Positions 35,074 through 46,324 are shown, numbered from the stretch's first letter. The stretch is DNA of 64,000 nt from Cryptomeria japonica (GCF_030272615.1 NC_081414.1:769620153-769684152); one strand, 5' to 3'. Notes: generated by a model not told the origin, from the letters alone. Program-made: numbers and translations.

Positions 35074-35332
35074 ATCTCCCCCTTTGGCATTGATGGCAAT
35101 ACTCAGTGTAGCATTGCAACTAAAAACATCATAGACCAATGCATCTAAAATATCTCCATCAGATATCTTCTCCCCTATTAGATATCTTCTCCCCCTTCGA
35201 CAACAATGCTAAAGTGGAGGCACAAGCTTCCATACTCCACTATGTTGCTCCCCCTATGGAGTAGCATCCTTCAACACATCAATCCTCAAAGATTTGTCAC
35301 TATAATACCTGATTGATGTGGAGCACACATCT
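35074..35332 (-). promoter_or_regulatory. C1 polypurine tract and 3' untranslated region
   Basis: On the minus strand CCAAAGGGGGAGAT (plus 35074-35087) directly precedes the LTR. Further GGGGGAG-type runs occur upstream at about plus 35200 and 35250. Confidence 0.75.
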
Positions 35333-36790
35333 TTAGTTTACTTCATGAAGGGGCAAAACCCATAATTCACCTCTCAAATAGGTAAATGTAGTCTTCGGTA
35401 AGGGCTTAGTGAATATATCTGCTAGCTGCTCCTTACTAGAAACATGTTGTAATACGACCTCTCTGTTTTGATCCTTCTCTCTCAAGAAATGGTACTTGAG
35501 CTCAATGTGCTTAGTTCTAGCATGCAATACTGGATTTTTGGAAATATTGATTGCACTATTATTATCACATAAAATACTCATCGGTTCAGATATAGGTACT
35601 TTGAAGCCATTCAGTACATGCTTCATCTAGATTGCCTGAGTGCAATTCATAAATGTTGCCACATATTCTGCTTCAGTTGTAGACTGAGAAATACAACTCT
35701 GCTTCTTGCTTGTCCAAGAGACTAGTCTTCTACCAAGGAAGAATGCTCCACCAGTTGTGCTCTTCCGGTCGTCCACATTACCTTCCCACTCTACATCGGT
35801 AAACACTTTGAGATTAAAATCACCATTCTATGGATACCACAATACATAGTCAACAGTCCCTTTCAGGTATCTAAGAATCCTCTTGACTGCTACCAAGTGG
35901 GATTCTCTTGGACTCTTTTGAAAATGAGATACTATGCCCACTGCATGAGCAATATCTGGTCTGATGCGCACCACATAGTGCATCTTACCCATCATTGACC
36001 GATACTCTTTCTCATTCACCAACACTGAATCATCTTCCTTAGTCAATTTACAGCCGGTCACCATCGGTGTACCAATCGATTTGCTCTCCTCCATGCCAAA
36101 GGTCTTCAATACCTCTTTGACATACTTGGACTGGGTAATAAAGATACCCTCTTTCATTTGCTGAATCTGTAAACCAATGAAGAACTTTATCTCTCCAATC
36201 AGAGACATCTCAAACTCTTTCTTCATTTCATCTGCAAATGCATGGCTCATTTCATCATCTCCTCCAAAGATTATGTCATCTACAAATACTTCACATATCA
36301 GAATCTGATCACCTTCAGATTTCAGGTATATGTTACTGTCCTCACTTGTTCTCTAAAATCCTATTTTCACAAGATGAGAGTGTAACCGTTTATACCATGC
36401 CCTTAATGCTTGTTTCAATCCATACATGGCCTTGTGTAATCTACACACCATGTTACTATCTTCTGATAAGGCAAACCCATCTGGTTGCTCAATATACACT
36501 TCCTCTTCTAGGATTCCTTTCAAGAACACATACTTCACATCCATCTGGTATACCTTAAATCCCTTGAATGTTGGAAATGCAAGTAGTATTCAGACACCTT
36601 CCAGTCTAGCCACAGAAGCAAAGGTTTCTCCATAGTCTTCTCCCTCTTCCTGAGCATATCCCTTGCATACAAGTCTTTCCTTGTTCCTTACAACTGTGCC
36701 TTCTTCATTCAGCTTATTCCTGAAGACCCATTTGGTACGTATGACATTCTTGAGTTTTGGTCTGGGTACCAAAGACCATGTTGCATTCTT
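35333..36790 (-). pseudogene. pol: C1 RT and RNase H
   Basis: Read from right to left: [51 protein letters not shown], the RT active site in the form FVDD (plus 36275-36286), then IGTPMVTGCKLTKEDDSV. RNase H has KSTTGGAFFLG, QSTTEAEYVA, NNSAINISKNPVLHARTKHI and ends near FTYLRGELWVLPLHEVN. Stops include TAG at plus 35627-35629, 35828-35830 and 36353-36355, and TGA at 36590-36592. The first Tyr of YVDD is Phe, which some active enzymes tolerate. Confidence 0.9.
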
Positions 36791-37534
36791 TTCTATCTAG
36801 TCTAGCTACTCTTCCATTTCCTTAATCCAGTCTTCATTTGTAAGTGCCTCTCTAGTGGTCTTAGGCTCCAATTGAGAAATCATACAAGAGTTCTCTTTCA
36901 CCTTTTTGCTTGTGAGTATCCCTGCATCTTTATCTCCTATGATCTGCTTTGGATCATGATGCAGTTTCACATGTCTAGGAATGACTCTAGCTGGTTCTTC
37001 TTGCTTTTCCTCTTCTTCTTCATCTCCATCTTCTTCTTCACCTACTGCAACTTCTACTGGTACAGGAACACTGAGGTCTTTGCTTGTTTCTTTCTTAACC
37101 GGTTCCTAGAAGGCTACACCCGGTTCATCTTCTACTTTCTCGCTACAGGTTTCCTCAGGGGATTCATCAACCCTAACATTAATACTCTCAACAATTTCCT
37201 GTGTTCTATTGTTGTAGCACTTAAGAGATTTACTCTTAGTGGAATATCCCAGAAATATTCCTTCATCACATTTAGCATCAAACTTGCTTAGATGCTCACC
37301 TCTCTTGATGTAACACTTACTGCCAAATACTTTAAAATAACTTACAATGGGAGTCTTCCCGATCCAATACTCAAAAGGGGTTTTATCTTTACCTTTCTTG
37401 ATGAGTACCCAGTTCATAGTATAGACTGCAGTGCTCACCGCTTCTCTTCAAAAAGTGTGAGCAACCTTTCCTTGGATCAACATAGTTCTAGCCGCTTCAA
37501 CTACAATCCTGTTATTCCTTTTTGCTATGCCATT
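36791..37534 (-). pseudogene. pol: C1 integrase C-terminal part and linker to RT
   Basis: The frame shows STAVYTMNWVLIKKGKDKTP, KVFGSKCYIKRGEHLSKFD, GIFLGYSTKSKSLKCYNNR and VESINVRVDESPEE, the usual copia integrase tail. The linker to RT (EE-LD-IEKNATWSLVPRP) has two TAG codons (plus 36797-36799 and 36806-36808). The C2 element has Gln at the second of these positions, so CAG-to-TAG change is directly supported there. The catalytic Glu site is Lys in this copy (plus 37520-37522). Confidence 0.85.
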
Positions 37535-38179
37535 CTATTGTGTTTTCCTTGGGGTAGACAACTGCCTCTTGATACCGTTCTCTTCACAGTACTTGTTAAA
37601 TTCATCAAAAGTGAATTCACCTCCTTGATCAATTCTAAGACACTTTATCTTTTGACCACCTTCCTTCTCTACTAACGCTCTAAAGTCTTTGAACTTTCCA
37701 AACGCCTCAGACTTGTCTTTCAAGAATGTGACCCACATCATTCTTGAGTAGTCATCGGTAAGAATCATGAAATACCGATATCCCTGAATACTTCTAGTTT
37801 TCATTGGACCACACAAATCGGTGTGCACAAGATCAAGTAAGTTCTCTGCTGAAAAAGACTTACCTTTGAATGTTGAGGAAGACATCTTCCCAAGTTGACA
37901 TTCTCTGCACAAAGAATTCTCTGGTTTGTTTAGAAAAGACAATTCTCTTACTGCCTTGATCTTACTAGCCTTTATAATATTATCAAAGCTCATATGACAA
38001 AGTCTCCTATGCCATATCCAACTGTCATCAAACTTCACCATCAGACACCGACTAATCTTGGCATTCAGCTGAAACAAGTTACCTCTAGTCTACTTACCGG
38101 TGGCAATAAGTTCACTGCTCTTTCCAATTATACTGCAGACTCCACCTTTGAACTCCAGAATGAGTCCTTTCTCATTTAG
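37535..38179 (-). pseudogene. pol: C1 GAG-pre segment and integrase core
   Basis: The 180-residue frame holds the GAG-pre zinc region (WIWHRRLCHMSFDNI ... NSLCRECQLGKM), the first integrase Asp in LVHTDLCGP, DDYSRMMWVTFLKDKSEAF, and the second Asp in CLRIDQGGEF. It ends at TAG after TPRKTQ; C2 has a TAG at the same site. The region 38078-38179 joining it to the protease contains TAG codons where CAG would fit. Confidence 0.9.
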
Positions 38180-39160
38180 CTAAGAAACACTCAAAAGGTT
38201 GTACTTAAGACCTTCTACCAAGTAGACATCATCCGCATTGCTCTTTCCATTTAATGAGATGGATCCTTTACCTTTTACCAAGCAAGGTGCATCATTGCCA
38301 AATTTGACAACACCTCCATCATATTCTTCTAGAGACAAAAACTTTCCTCGGTCACCAGTCATGTGGTGAGAACAACCACTATCAAGAATCCACTCATTAG
38401 AGTTATCAATACAAGAGACAAGTGCTTTCTTGTCAGATACTTCTTCCTTTACAACTACAAACACTATGTCCTCATTCTCTTCATCCTCAGATTCTTCATC
38501 AGTAACACCTTCATCCACTGCAACAAGACAATTTCTTCTATTTCCTCCTTTATACTTTCTCAACCTCTCCGGTTTATCCTTATTGTCATTGTTAGGATAG
38601 TTAACAGCTATATGTCCTATCTTATTGTAGGAAAAACATTTTAAAGGAAGCTTATCTCTGTATTTTCCAGTGCCTTTTGGAAGTCTCTTAGCAAGAAGAG
38701 CTTCAAACTCCATTAGAATCTCTTCATCATCCATATCTCTGCATTGCCTGGATTCATAACTGGTACTTACTTCTTTTCCTTTTCTGGTTGGTGTAGTAGA
38801 GGCTCTAAAGGCTGACTCAGTCTTATGAACACTGCCATCATAGCTATTAAACTCATATGCAGTCAAATTTGCAATGATAGAGTCTAAGGATGCCTTGGTT
38901 TTTTCAGTAGACCTTATCTCTTGAATACAAGCAACTTTGATTGCATAGACCGGTAACAATGATCTCAAAAATTTACTAACAACAGTGGCATCTTCAATTG
39001 TTCCACCAGTGCTCTTGATATCTCCAACCATAGTCTTGATCGTTATGCCATGTTGCTGAATGGTTTCACCTTCAACCATCCTCATGTCTTCAACTTTTCC
39101 TCTAAGGCTCTCTTCCTTAGCTTGCTTGACATGCTCATCACCACCATAAATAGTTTCCAA
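38180..39160 (-). pseudogene. gag-pro: C1 gag C-terminal part and protease
   Basis: The 326-residue frame includes gag helices (LRGKVEDMRMVEGETIQQH, VVSKFLRSLLPVYAIKV) and the zinc-knuckle position CFSYNKIGHIAVNYP (plus 38597-38638). Two of its three Cys are Tyr, so it should not bind zinc. An acidic linker and the protease active site WILDSGCSHHMTG (DSG at plus 38375-38383) follow, with the frame ending at VYLVEGLKYNLLSVS before a TAG. The upstream TGA at about 39162 stands where Trp fits. Confidence 0.9.
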
Positions 39161-39266
39161 TGTGTCTCATACATCCTTAGGAGTGTCTTTATCTTTTACA
39201 TCAATGAACTCAATATCAGACAAACTGCTAATAAGGGCTTCCATGACTTGCCCATTTTCTTGAATC

Positions 39267-40337
39267 TGTTGGTATTATGGATGTGTTGCATTGGTTTTGT
39301 CATTGATGTCAACACTTGTTAACACTTATCAGAACTAGAGATCTTTGGTTATGTTCACTGGTATGATCAGTGACTTATGCATAGTCATTGGTATTTGGTT
39401 CACCAGTAGGTTATATTGTTCACCGACACTAAGGATGATCTGTTATAATTTGGAGATTACTTGGTTATGTTGAAGACATTGTTTGGACACTTGGTTTTGG
39501 TGATTTGGTTATTGGTCTAATCGAGTTTGCATATTTGTTGTTACCGACAAATTGGTCTAGGTTATGGACCGGCAAGCATTATCTATTCTAGATCAACACG
39601 ACACATTATGGAGATGTTTTATTGATTGGTTATTATTGTAAATGCATTGAGCTGACATGATGCATCACATATTGATTCATTTGTAATTGATTTAATTGTA
39701 ATATTCTTAGTGAGCCGACCTACACATTTGGTCTCAGATTTTGGTATATATGTAAGATCTCATTTGTGAGATTATTTAGAGAAGGTGTGGTAGAGGATTA
39801 TAATAAGGTATATGCGAATATAAGTAGATCTATACACACAAACATCATTTGAAGATTCAAGGAAGGTTTGAAGAAGACAATAAGAGCTTAACCGGTACTG
39901 AATCCAGCATATGAAGATGCTATTTTGAGCAGTACATTATCATTGGATTTAACCATTCAATTGTAGTCAATGTGACTCCCATTTTGTGATTGAGCAATGA
40001 GCTCTAGACAGTTAGCCTTTCTGCATGTGCAAACCCCATTTGTACACACATACTATCTGCAGTAGTATCATCTGATTGTGGGTAAGGTTTCCCACCATGG
40101 TTTTTCCCCTTATAGGGTTTCCACGTACAAATATCTGTGTTATGTGTTGTGGATGTTATTTGTCTTTCTGTTTCATGCATTAAACTTTACCGGTACTGTT
40201 ATTAACTGTTAAACTGTCAACCGACATTAAGTTTGGTTTACCAGTATTATGCATCAAGTTTGATTGAGTTACATTTGGGTTGAAATTAATAGACAACTGA
40301 TTCACACCCCCCTCTCAGTTGCCTTCGGGTCCTAACA
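39267..40337 (+). mobile_element. Solo LTR inside C1 gag
   Basis: A 1071-bp LTR in plus orientation, from TGTTGGTATTATGG to GGGTCCTAACA. The flanks are GAATC (39262-39266) and AAATC (40338-40342), one mismatch. It has the copia-type CCACCATGGTTTTTCCCC...GGGTTTCCACGTAC block near 40095-40130 and GATTCACACCCCCCTCTCAG near the end. It is a third nesting level: LTR in C1 in Tat. Confidence 0.85.
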
Positions 40338-40503
40338 AAATCTCTCTTTTCTAATCATTAGTTAGAGTGCTAGTGGGGATTACATAGACATTCTCAACAT
40401 AGCTTCAGTGTTGAGCACCCAAACTCTTGATATAGATATTCATTCTATCCTTCCATATTTTAAATTTATCTCTATTGAACTTAGGACCTTCCCTCTTCAT
40501 CAT
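40338..40503 (-). pseudogene. gag: C1 gag N-terminus
   Basis: Two consecutive ATGs (plus 40503-40498) open a frame with REGPKFNRDKFKIWKDRMN, the usual copia gag start, about 70 bases after the primer site. A TGA (Trp expected) and a TAG follow before the solo LTR at 40337. The remainder of this gag domain continues at 39266. Confidence 0.8.
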
Positions 40504-40560
40504 TAAGGCAAGATCTTTTACCTCAAGCAGTTAAGCTTATATCACCGAGGACTTGAAGTT

Positions 40561-40573
40561 TCTCTGATACCAA
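40561..40573 (-). other. C1 primer binding site
   Basis: On the minus strand TTGGTATCAGAGA follows the 5' LTR end after one base. It is the initiator-Met tRNA type shared with C2 and C3. Confidence 0.88.
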
Positions 40574-40574
40574 T

Positions 40575-42018
40575 TGATGAATAATGATGAAAAACAAATA
40601 CCCTAACTGGTAAACTGGTACTGAGAGTGCGGGGGGGGGGGGTTGAAGCAGTACATACAAAAACTTCTCCACAACTTATCAAGTTAAAACAATGCTAACC
40701 GATTGTCTTCTTCACTGAACTTAAACATGGCAATACCGGTTAAACACAGTAAGATTTTGGACAACTTAAATTAGTAAAACTGAATACCTCAAATATCATT
40801 CAATATTTGATAACTACTTCACCCATAAACATATGCATGTGGTGTATTAGTAATACCATAACCATTAGCTCTGTATGCATAATCACCAAAACAAAGAATA
40901 GTTAATCATCACATGAAAATACACAACTCATGACACACAAATTTTTCACATGGAAACCCAAATGGGAAAAACCATGGTGGGGATGAATACCCACAAGCTT
41001 ATTTTGAACTCTTTTGAAGCTCACTCTGTTAGGAGCCTAGTCCAGTTAAAGACTTTACAATAAGGTTCTGTTAGGAACCAATCCTGTTAAAGATCACCTG
41101 GTTAAGGGATGGCTATATACCCTGTTAAAGGTTTAAACCTTTTTAAAGGTTACCTCGCTAGAGGATTTAAAGAACTTAATGAACTTGAGTCACCTAGTTA
41201 GAGGATTTATAGTAAGCCTGTTAAAGATACTTAGCAAAGGGATTTTCCTTCTGTTGAAATGGTTAGAAGACAATAGGTAAAACTCTGATCTGATAACAAC
41301 ACTATATGCTAAGGGAGATCCTTTTCAGTTCCTCTACTCTACAATCACACTCTGCAGTTTTCACTTACTAGTCTGACAAGTATCTGATTACTCGAATACA
41401 CACACAACTTTTGCCAACAAAAACAATATCAAAACTCATTGACCTCATAGACAAGAATTAGGTTGGTAAAATAAACCCTAAACCCTAAGTATTTTAGGTT
41501 TACAATTACAAGCGGTCTAATCCTGATCGTCCAAACAATTTACATAGAATGAAACAATCTCAAACAAATCACAAGTCATTCTACATTGTCCATTCTTCAC
41601 CACACATATAAATTAGTAACCCATCACGCTTTCTTCTCATACTGCTAAGAAGAATGTTCATTCCCGAGGTAGACATTTAATGTAGTTGATATTAACATGC
41701 AAGATCCTCAAGGAAATCCTTCATGTGCACAAAAATGATGTGGAATCTCGTTCTCATCCTTATTTTTTAGCTAACTCATCACATAATATCACTGGTTGCA
41801 TCACACAAACTAGATTGCCAAACCGGAAACCCTAGAGCTGAGACTACCAACTGGTAGTCACACTTAGTGAAACCCTGACACCGGTTCACTACATCTCTTC
41901 TTATCAGTTCTCCAATTTGATCATCAATAACAACTTCTTCCAATCTTCATACTGGTTGACCTGTACTTATTGACATCAATGACAATATACTTTGTCATTG
42001 CTTCATCATATGCCAACA
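40575..42018 (-). mobile_element. C1 5' LTR
   Basis: A 1444-bp LTR, collinear with the 3' LTR. It has a 12-13-base G run on the plus strand near 40630, against about eight in the 3' LTR, and scattered substitutions, many of them C/T or G/A. Confidence 0.93.
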
Positions 42019-42023
42019 CTTGT

Positions 42024-42329
42024 ATCAATGTAAACACAACAATGCATATCACAAACACCTTTTCATCACGAACCATGCATTCACATCATCATATAAATCA
42101 ACATTATGAGATCAAGAACATCATTATTATCTAAGCATCTAATCATCCTCATAGTATTATCATATCAAATAAATGCGCATCATAAATCATATCATCATCA
42201 GTAACACATCACATGTGGATCAGAGAAAATCAATGCCATATATCATATATCTCGCAAAACTATCAAAATGTACAATGAGTATCATGTCTATCAATACAAA
42301 AAAGTGATCAATACAACATGACAAATCTC
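42024..42329 (+). other. Tat 3' spacer, right of C1
   Basis: Repetitive ATCATATCATCATC-type sequence continuing from the left side of C1. No gene seen. Confidence 0.55.
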
Positions 42330-44215
42330 TTAGGTATGACTATCTCTTGAGGTAGACAGTCTAGCAACATATGTCCCAACTCCCAGATCTCCACCAGATG
42401 GATCACGTCGTGTCGGCCCCGTAACACCTTTGCTCTCTGTCTTCGTATGACTACGTCTAGATCGAGTGGACGTCACTGCAACATAGCTAGGAGCTCTATG
42501 ATCTCAAGGGGCCATTTCCTTGTACAACCACCTATAATAATCAGCCTCCTTGGCCGAGTACTGTATCTCCCTCAGTGTGTCCTGGAGTGGGGCATCGGTC
42601 GTGGTTCTCTCTAACCTGTCAGCAAGGGCCTCTGGTCGGCCCTGGAGCTCTATTGTTGTATCCCTCTCTACCCATAGCTGCATGATTTGTCTCTACTATG
42701 CTAACACCTATGCGTGCAACTCCTACACCGAGACCTATAGCGACCTAATCTAAGAATCCTGCTGGTAACAGGTACCTATGTCATGGTACTAACTACACCT
42801 GTCCCTATTCGAGGCGCTGGTGGAGGTAGAACGTCAGATCTCCTCCTTTGGGAAAGTTGCCTATCATCCTCTATTCCTCCCACAATAGCTAACACCACAC
42901 CTATCCTACCACTCCCACCCACACCAAGCATGATACCACCTCTACCACCTCTACCACCTCCACCTCTGCCATCCCCACCTCTATCACCTCCAACACCCCC
43001 TCCACCTCCATCTCCTCCACCATCGCCTCCACCTCCATCTCCTCCCTCCTCTCCCTCATCCTCCTCTCTCCATCTAGGACCCCCTCGCCTCTATGGCTGC
43101 TCCTCATCATTGTCAAAAGCTGGCAACAACTCTGTCAGATCAGATATGTGTGCCACTGCATGTGCCACGAAGTAGGCTGAGAACTCCTCTGTCATCTCAA
43201 AATCCACTATGCCAGCTCTATAATCCTAGATCTGTCTTGCCAAGGTCATGTACTCATCCATGGCTACTCCACTATCTAGGGTAGGCCCCAACTCCAACAC
43301 ATCTTGTCATCGATGAGCATACAAATAGGCTCCCTGTGGTATCCCCTGCTGTATACCATACTACCAATGAACGCGACCGTGCAAAAATTACTCAATGATA
43401 AAGGGCATCCGCCCAATTAGGTACCTTGACATATATATAGGGCATCTCTAGCCCATCCTCCGCCCACACCTCACAATCCATATATGGTCTCCAGATGATC
43501 CTATCAATGTCATCCAAAGCCTTGTACCAATTCTCTAGTTTTACCAACTTATGCTAGACAACTACACCTATATACCCATATGCATATGCCCAACCAACTA
43601 GCCTATCCTTGTTTGCAAGTGGTCTCGACACTGGTATATGCTCCCAGGCCCACACCTATAATAACATCACCCCAACTGATAGACTAGTGTATCCCAGATA
43701 TACTACCTGGTGAAGCTCTTGGTATAGGTGGGCCAACATACAAGACCCCCATGCAAACCTGCATCCTTGCATCAGCATATCCTCCAAAACCAATCCCCAT
43801 CCAACACCTAGTCGCTTCGACTTATGGTCGGGACATAGGAAACCACCAATAAAACCTACTAATACTGACGGTAGCAGAGCATAATGCAAATCCAAAAACT
43901 CCTACCACAGGATCTCGTAGACACTAATGTGAACATCTTGGAAAATACAATGGAGAGCCTCTATGCCACCCTCCTTGGTCTTCTCATAGGGTAGCAAATC
44001 CCCAACCAGAGGAATCCATAGAATTCGATAACAATCCTCTGGTGTAACTGTCATCTTACCAGTCGCCAAATGAAAGGTGTTTGTATCGCTATGCCACTTC
44101 TTTGCCAATGCTGTTAGTAACCCCCAATTAATGATATACTAGGGCATGTCTAGTAAGGATGATAACCCACATCTCTCAATCACATCTTTGTCATCATGTG
44201 ATAAGCATGAGATAA
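42330..44215 (-). pseudogene. Antisense plant-mobile-domain (PMD) gene of the Tat element
   Basis: Opposite to the polyprotein, the minus strand encodes a PMD-like protein. The N-terminal part (plus about 44200-43900) has DVIERCGLSSLLDMP, LLTALAKKWHSDTNTFHLAT, KMTVTPEDCYRILWIPLVGD. Then FIGGFLCPDHKSKRLGVGWG and VWAWEHIPVSRPLANKDR follow. IIWRPYMDCEVW (about 43490) is typical of the domain's end. After a frameshift comes DFEMTEEFSAYFVAHAVA, a Gly/Asp/Arg-rich tail (about 42935-43075), then a heptad-like part (QYSAKEADYYRWLYKEM) and TAA at 42330-42332. Several stops and at least two shifts break it. Antisense ORFs with PMD are known in the 3' part of Tat elements; the function is unknown. The start codon is not certain. 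Confidence 0.75.
42935..43075 (-). repeat. Gly-rich low-complexity segment of the PMD gene
   Basis: The plus strand is CCACCTCCA-type triplet repeat. In the PMD frame on the minus strand it reads GGGDGGGGGV, then RGGGGRGGRGG, an RGG-like tail. The plus-strand proline-rich frame is only its shadow. Confidence 0.7.
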
Positions 44216-44424
44216 GTGTCCATGGATTTGGGAATCTCTCCTAAGAGTGTAGTACACCAAGCTCTGCCTGCAAATCAACACATATCCATCATGAGTTCTC
44301 GATTCAATCAAATCTATCAAAAATCAAAAGCAAATAACTTGAAAATGCGAAGCATATCAAAAAGAAAATTAGAAACATATCTGCATCAATTAGTGAATCA
44401 TATCAATGCATCATATCAGGTTTC

Positions 44425-45200
44425 ATTCAATCAATCAAGACCTATATCAAAATCATGACTCATAACAAAATCAAGACTCATAACGAAAATTAGGACCCAT
44501 ATCAACTCATGAATCATAACAAAATCAAATCCATACCCACATGGATAAAAGTAGGTAAACAGGAATTAGTTCCAACTCCCACATGAGAAAGAAAAGTAAT
44601 CAGATCCATATCGACAACAAGACCCATATCGAAATCAAGAAGCATATCAAAATCAGATCCATATCGACAACAAGACCCATATCTAAATTAAGAAACATAT
44701 CGAAATCAGATTCATATTGACAACAAGACCCATAACAAAAAATCAAGACCCATATCAACTCACGACACATAACGAAATCATATCCATATCAAAATCAAGA
44801 CCCATATCAAAATCAAGATCCATATTGACAACAAGACCCATATCAAAATCAAGAAACATATCGAAATTAGATCCATATCGACAACAAGATCCATATCGAA
44901 ATCAGATCCATATTGACAAGAAGACCCATAACGAAAACTAGGACCCATATCAACTCATGACACATAACGAAATTAGATCCATATCAAAATCAAGACCCTT
45001 ATTGAAATCAAGACCCATATCAACTCAAGACCCATATCGAAATCAAGACCCATATCGAAATCAAGATCCATATCGACTCAAGACCCATAACGAAATCAAG
45101 ACCCATAACAAAATCAGATCCATATCAACAACAAGACCCATATCGAAATAAGATCCATATCGACCACAGACTCATATCACAATCCAACAACATATCAGAA
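44425..45200 (+). repeat. Tandem array, 17-18-bp unit with a 53-bp higher order
   Basis: Units of the type AGACCCATATCGAAATCA and AGATCCATATCGACAACA are repeated about 40 times. A three-unit higher order is visible: the block headed AGATCCATATCGACAAC or a close variant starts at 44602, 44655, 44708, 44816 and 44869, spaced 53, 53, 108 and 53 bp. It lies just upstream of the antisense PMD start and degrades toward both edges (to about 45300). Tat/Ogre 3' regions are known sources of new satellite repeats. Confidence 0.92.
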
Positions 45201-45339
45201 TCACACATCATAACAAAATAGGACTCACATAGGATCACAAACCATATCAAACAATTGACTGACCCATATCGACATCTACGCAACCTATCCAGTCCATTTG
45301 ACTCATGATGCATTTTTCAAAACACCTTTTTTTCCAACT

Positions 45340-45735
45340 TTTTGCCATATGCGCTAAATAAGGGCTTCAAAGCGCTAAGTTGCCATGTATGCGCTAATAT
45401 TCTTCATGTATGCGCTATAAAGCACACCTTATGCGCTATCTCACTATCATATGCTACAACACGACTTCAATGTGCTACCCTATTTACCCAATGCGCTGTT
45501 TTACCCTATGCGCTAACTATCATACCAATTGCGCTACCCTATTTACCTGACATGCTACTTGGCATACCCTTTGCACTGCTCTGTGAACCCTATGCACTAA
45601 AAGCACCCTATGTGGTAACCTACCCCTCGACTGTGCTACTATTTGACACTTAGATGCTAAACCTACCTAGGGTTTTCTACACGCTAAACTTCCTATCACA
45701 TGCACTAAAGGACCTAACCTACACGCTAAACCAAC
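45340..45735 (+). repeat. Spaced TATGCGCTA array, about 20-bp period
   Basis: About 19 copies of TATGCGCTA or close variants (TATGCACTA, CATGCTAC, ACGCTAA) occur at nearly regular 19-21-bp steps. The first several are nearly exact (45351, 45388, 45410, 45430). The intervening 11 bases vary freely. The first half is the best conserved. A 103-codon plus frame across it is a by-product. Confidence 0.88.
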
Positions 45736-46310
45736 AAATTTTGACCCAAAAATTAAAAAACGTGACAAAAATCAATGAAATTAATCAAAAACAAAGAGGG
45801 ATTTTGGCCACTTACTGGTGGGCCATATGTGGCGGGTCTCTGGTATCGCTTGATGTGCTCAAATCAGTGCGAAGAGTATGGAATTGACATCGTGGTCAGA
45901 GCTCCAAATGTCACAATCACAAGAAGACAAGCGTGCAAATGATTTTTCAAAATCACTTTTTACCTTTTAATAGGGTAAATCAAAAGGTTAATAAGTGGGG
46001 CATGTATTTTAATCCCACCTTTTCATTATTAACCTTATCCACATCATATTTTTTTCGGGAGATGAATCAATAATGTGCATCCAACGTAGTCAATATTCTC
46101 ATATCACAATTAATTCAAAAACGATCATAAACTTGACAACTTTTCATCAAATCCTTGATTCATCTCCCGAGGGGGCATCATCAATATCGTTCATCAAATC
46201 TACATCTGAGGCATCATATCGACAACTTTGGCGACAACATCATATCGAAAATTTTTGGTGGCATATCTAGCAATTTTTCTTTGAATCAACATGTGAACAC
46301 ATGTCACTTC
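45736..46310 (+). other. Tat spacer before the polypurine tract
   Basis: No gene seen. ATCATATC-like words recur (46180-46270), and CATCTCCCGA occurs twice. Confidence 0.5.
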
Positions 46311-46324
46311 AAAGAGGGGCAAAA
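46311..46324 (+). promoter_or_regulatory. Tat polypurine tract
   Basis: CAAAGAGGGGCAAAA directly precedes the LTR head TGTAGACGTA. It is nearly identical to the tract of the minus-strand LTR at 9589. Confidence 0.85.

Larger units (their letters stand above)
33654..42018 (-). mobile_element. Copia element C1, nested in the Tat 3' region
   Basis: This 8365-bp minus-strand element has both LTRs (3' LTR 33654-35073, 5' LTR 40575-42018) with TG...CA ends. It also has a primer site, gag, protease, integrase, RT, RNase H and a polypurine tract. The target duplication CTTGT is perfect (33649-33653 and 42019-42023). A solo LTR of another family (39267-40337) is inserted in gag. Domain order is typical of Ty1/copia. 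Stops and changed catalytic residues make it inactive. Confidence 0.95.

Noticed and set aside
42783-43175. Proline-rich plus-strand frame (extensin-like)
   Set aside because: It is the reverse side of the Gly-rich tail of the antisense PMD gene; only the minus frame continues with PMD-type sequence on both sides.
44216-45151. Several plus frames rich in Ile-Ser-Lys
   Set aside because: They are translations of the CATATC tandem array.
45342-45653. 103-codon plus frame with recurring YAL/CA residues
   Set aside because: The pattern is produced by the 20-bp TATGCGCTA array; no start context or homologue is evident.
44425-45735. CRISPR-like or phage-type direct repeat array
   Set aside because: Repeats are contiguous or 20-bp phased and degenerate, the context is a plant retrotransposon, and there are no unique spacers.
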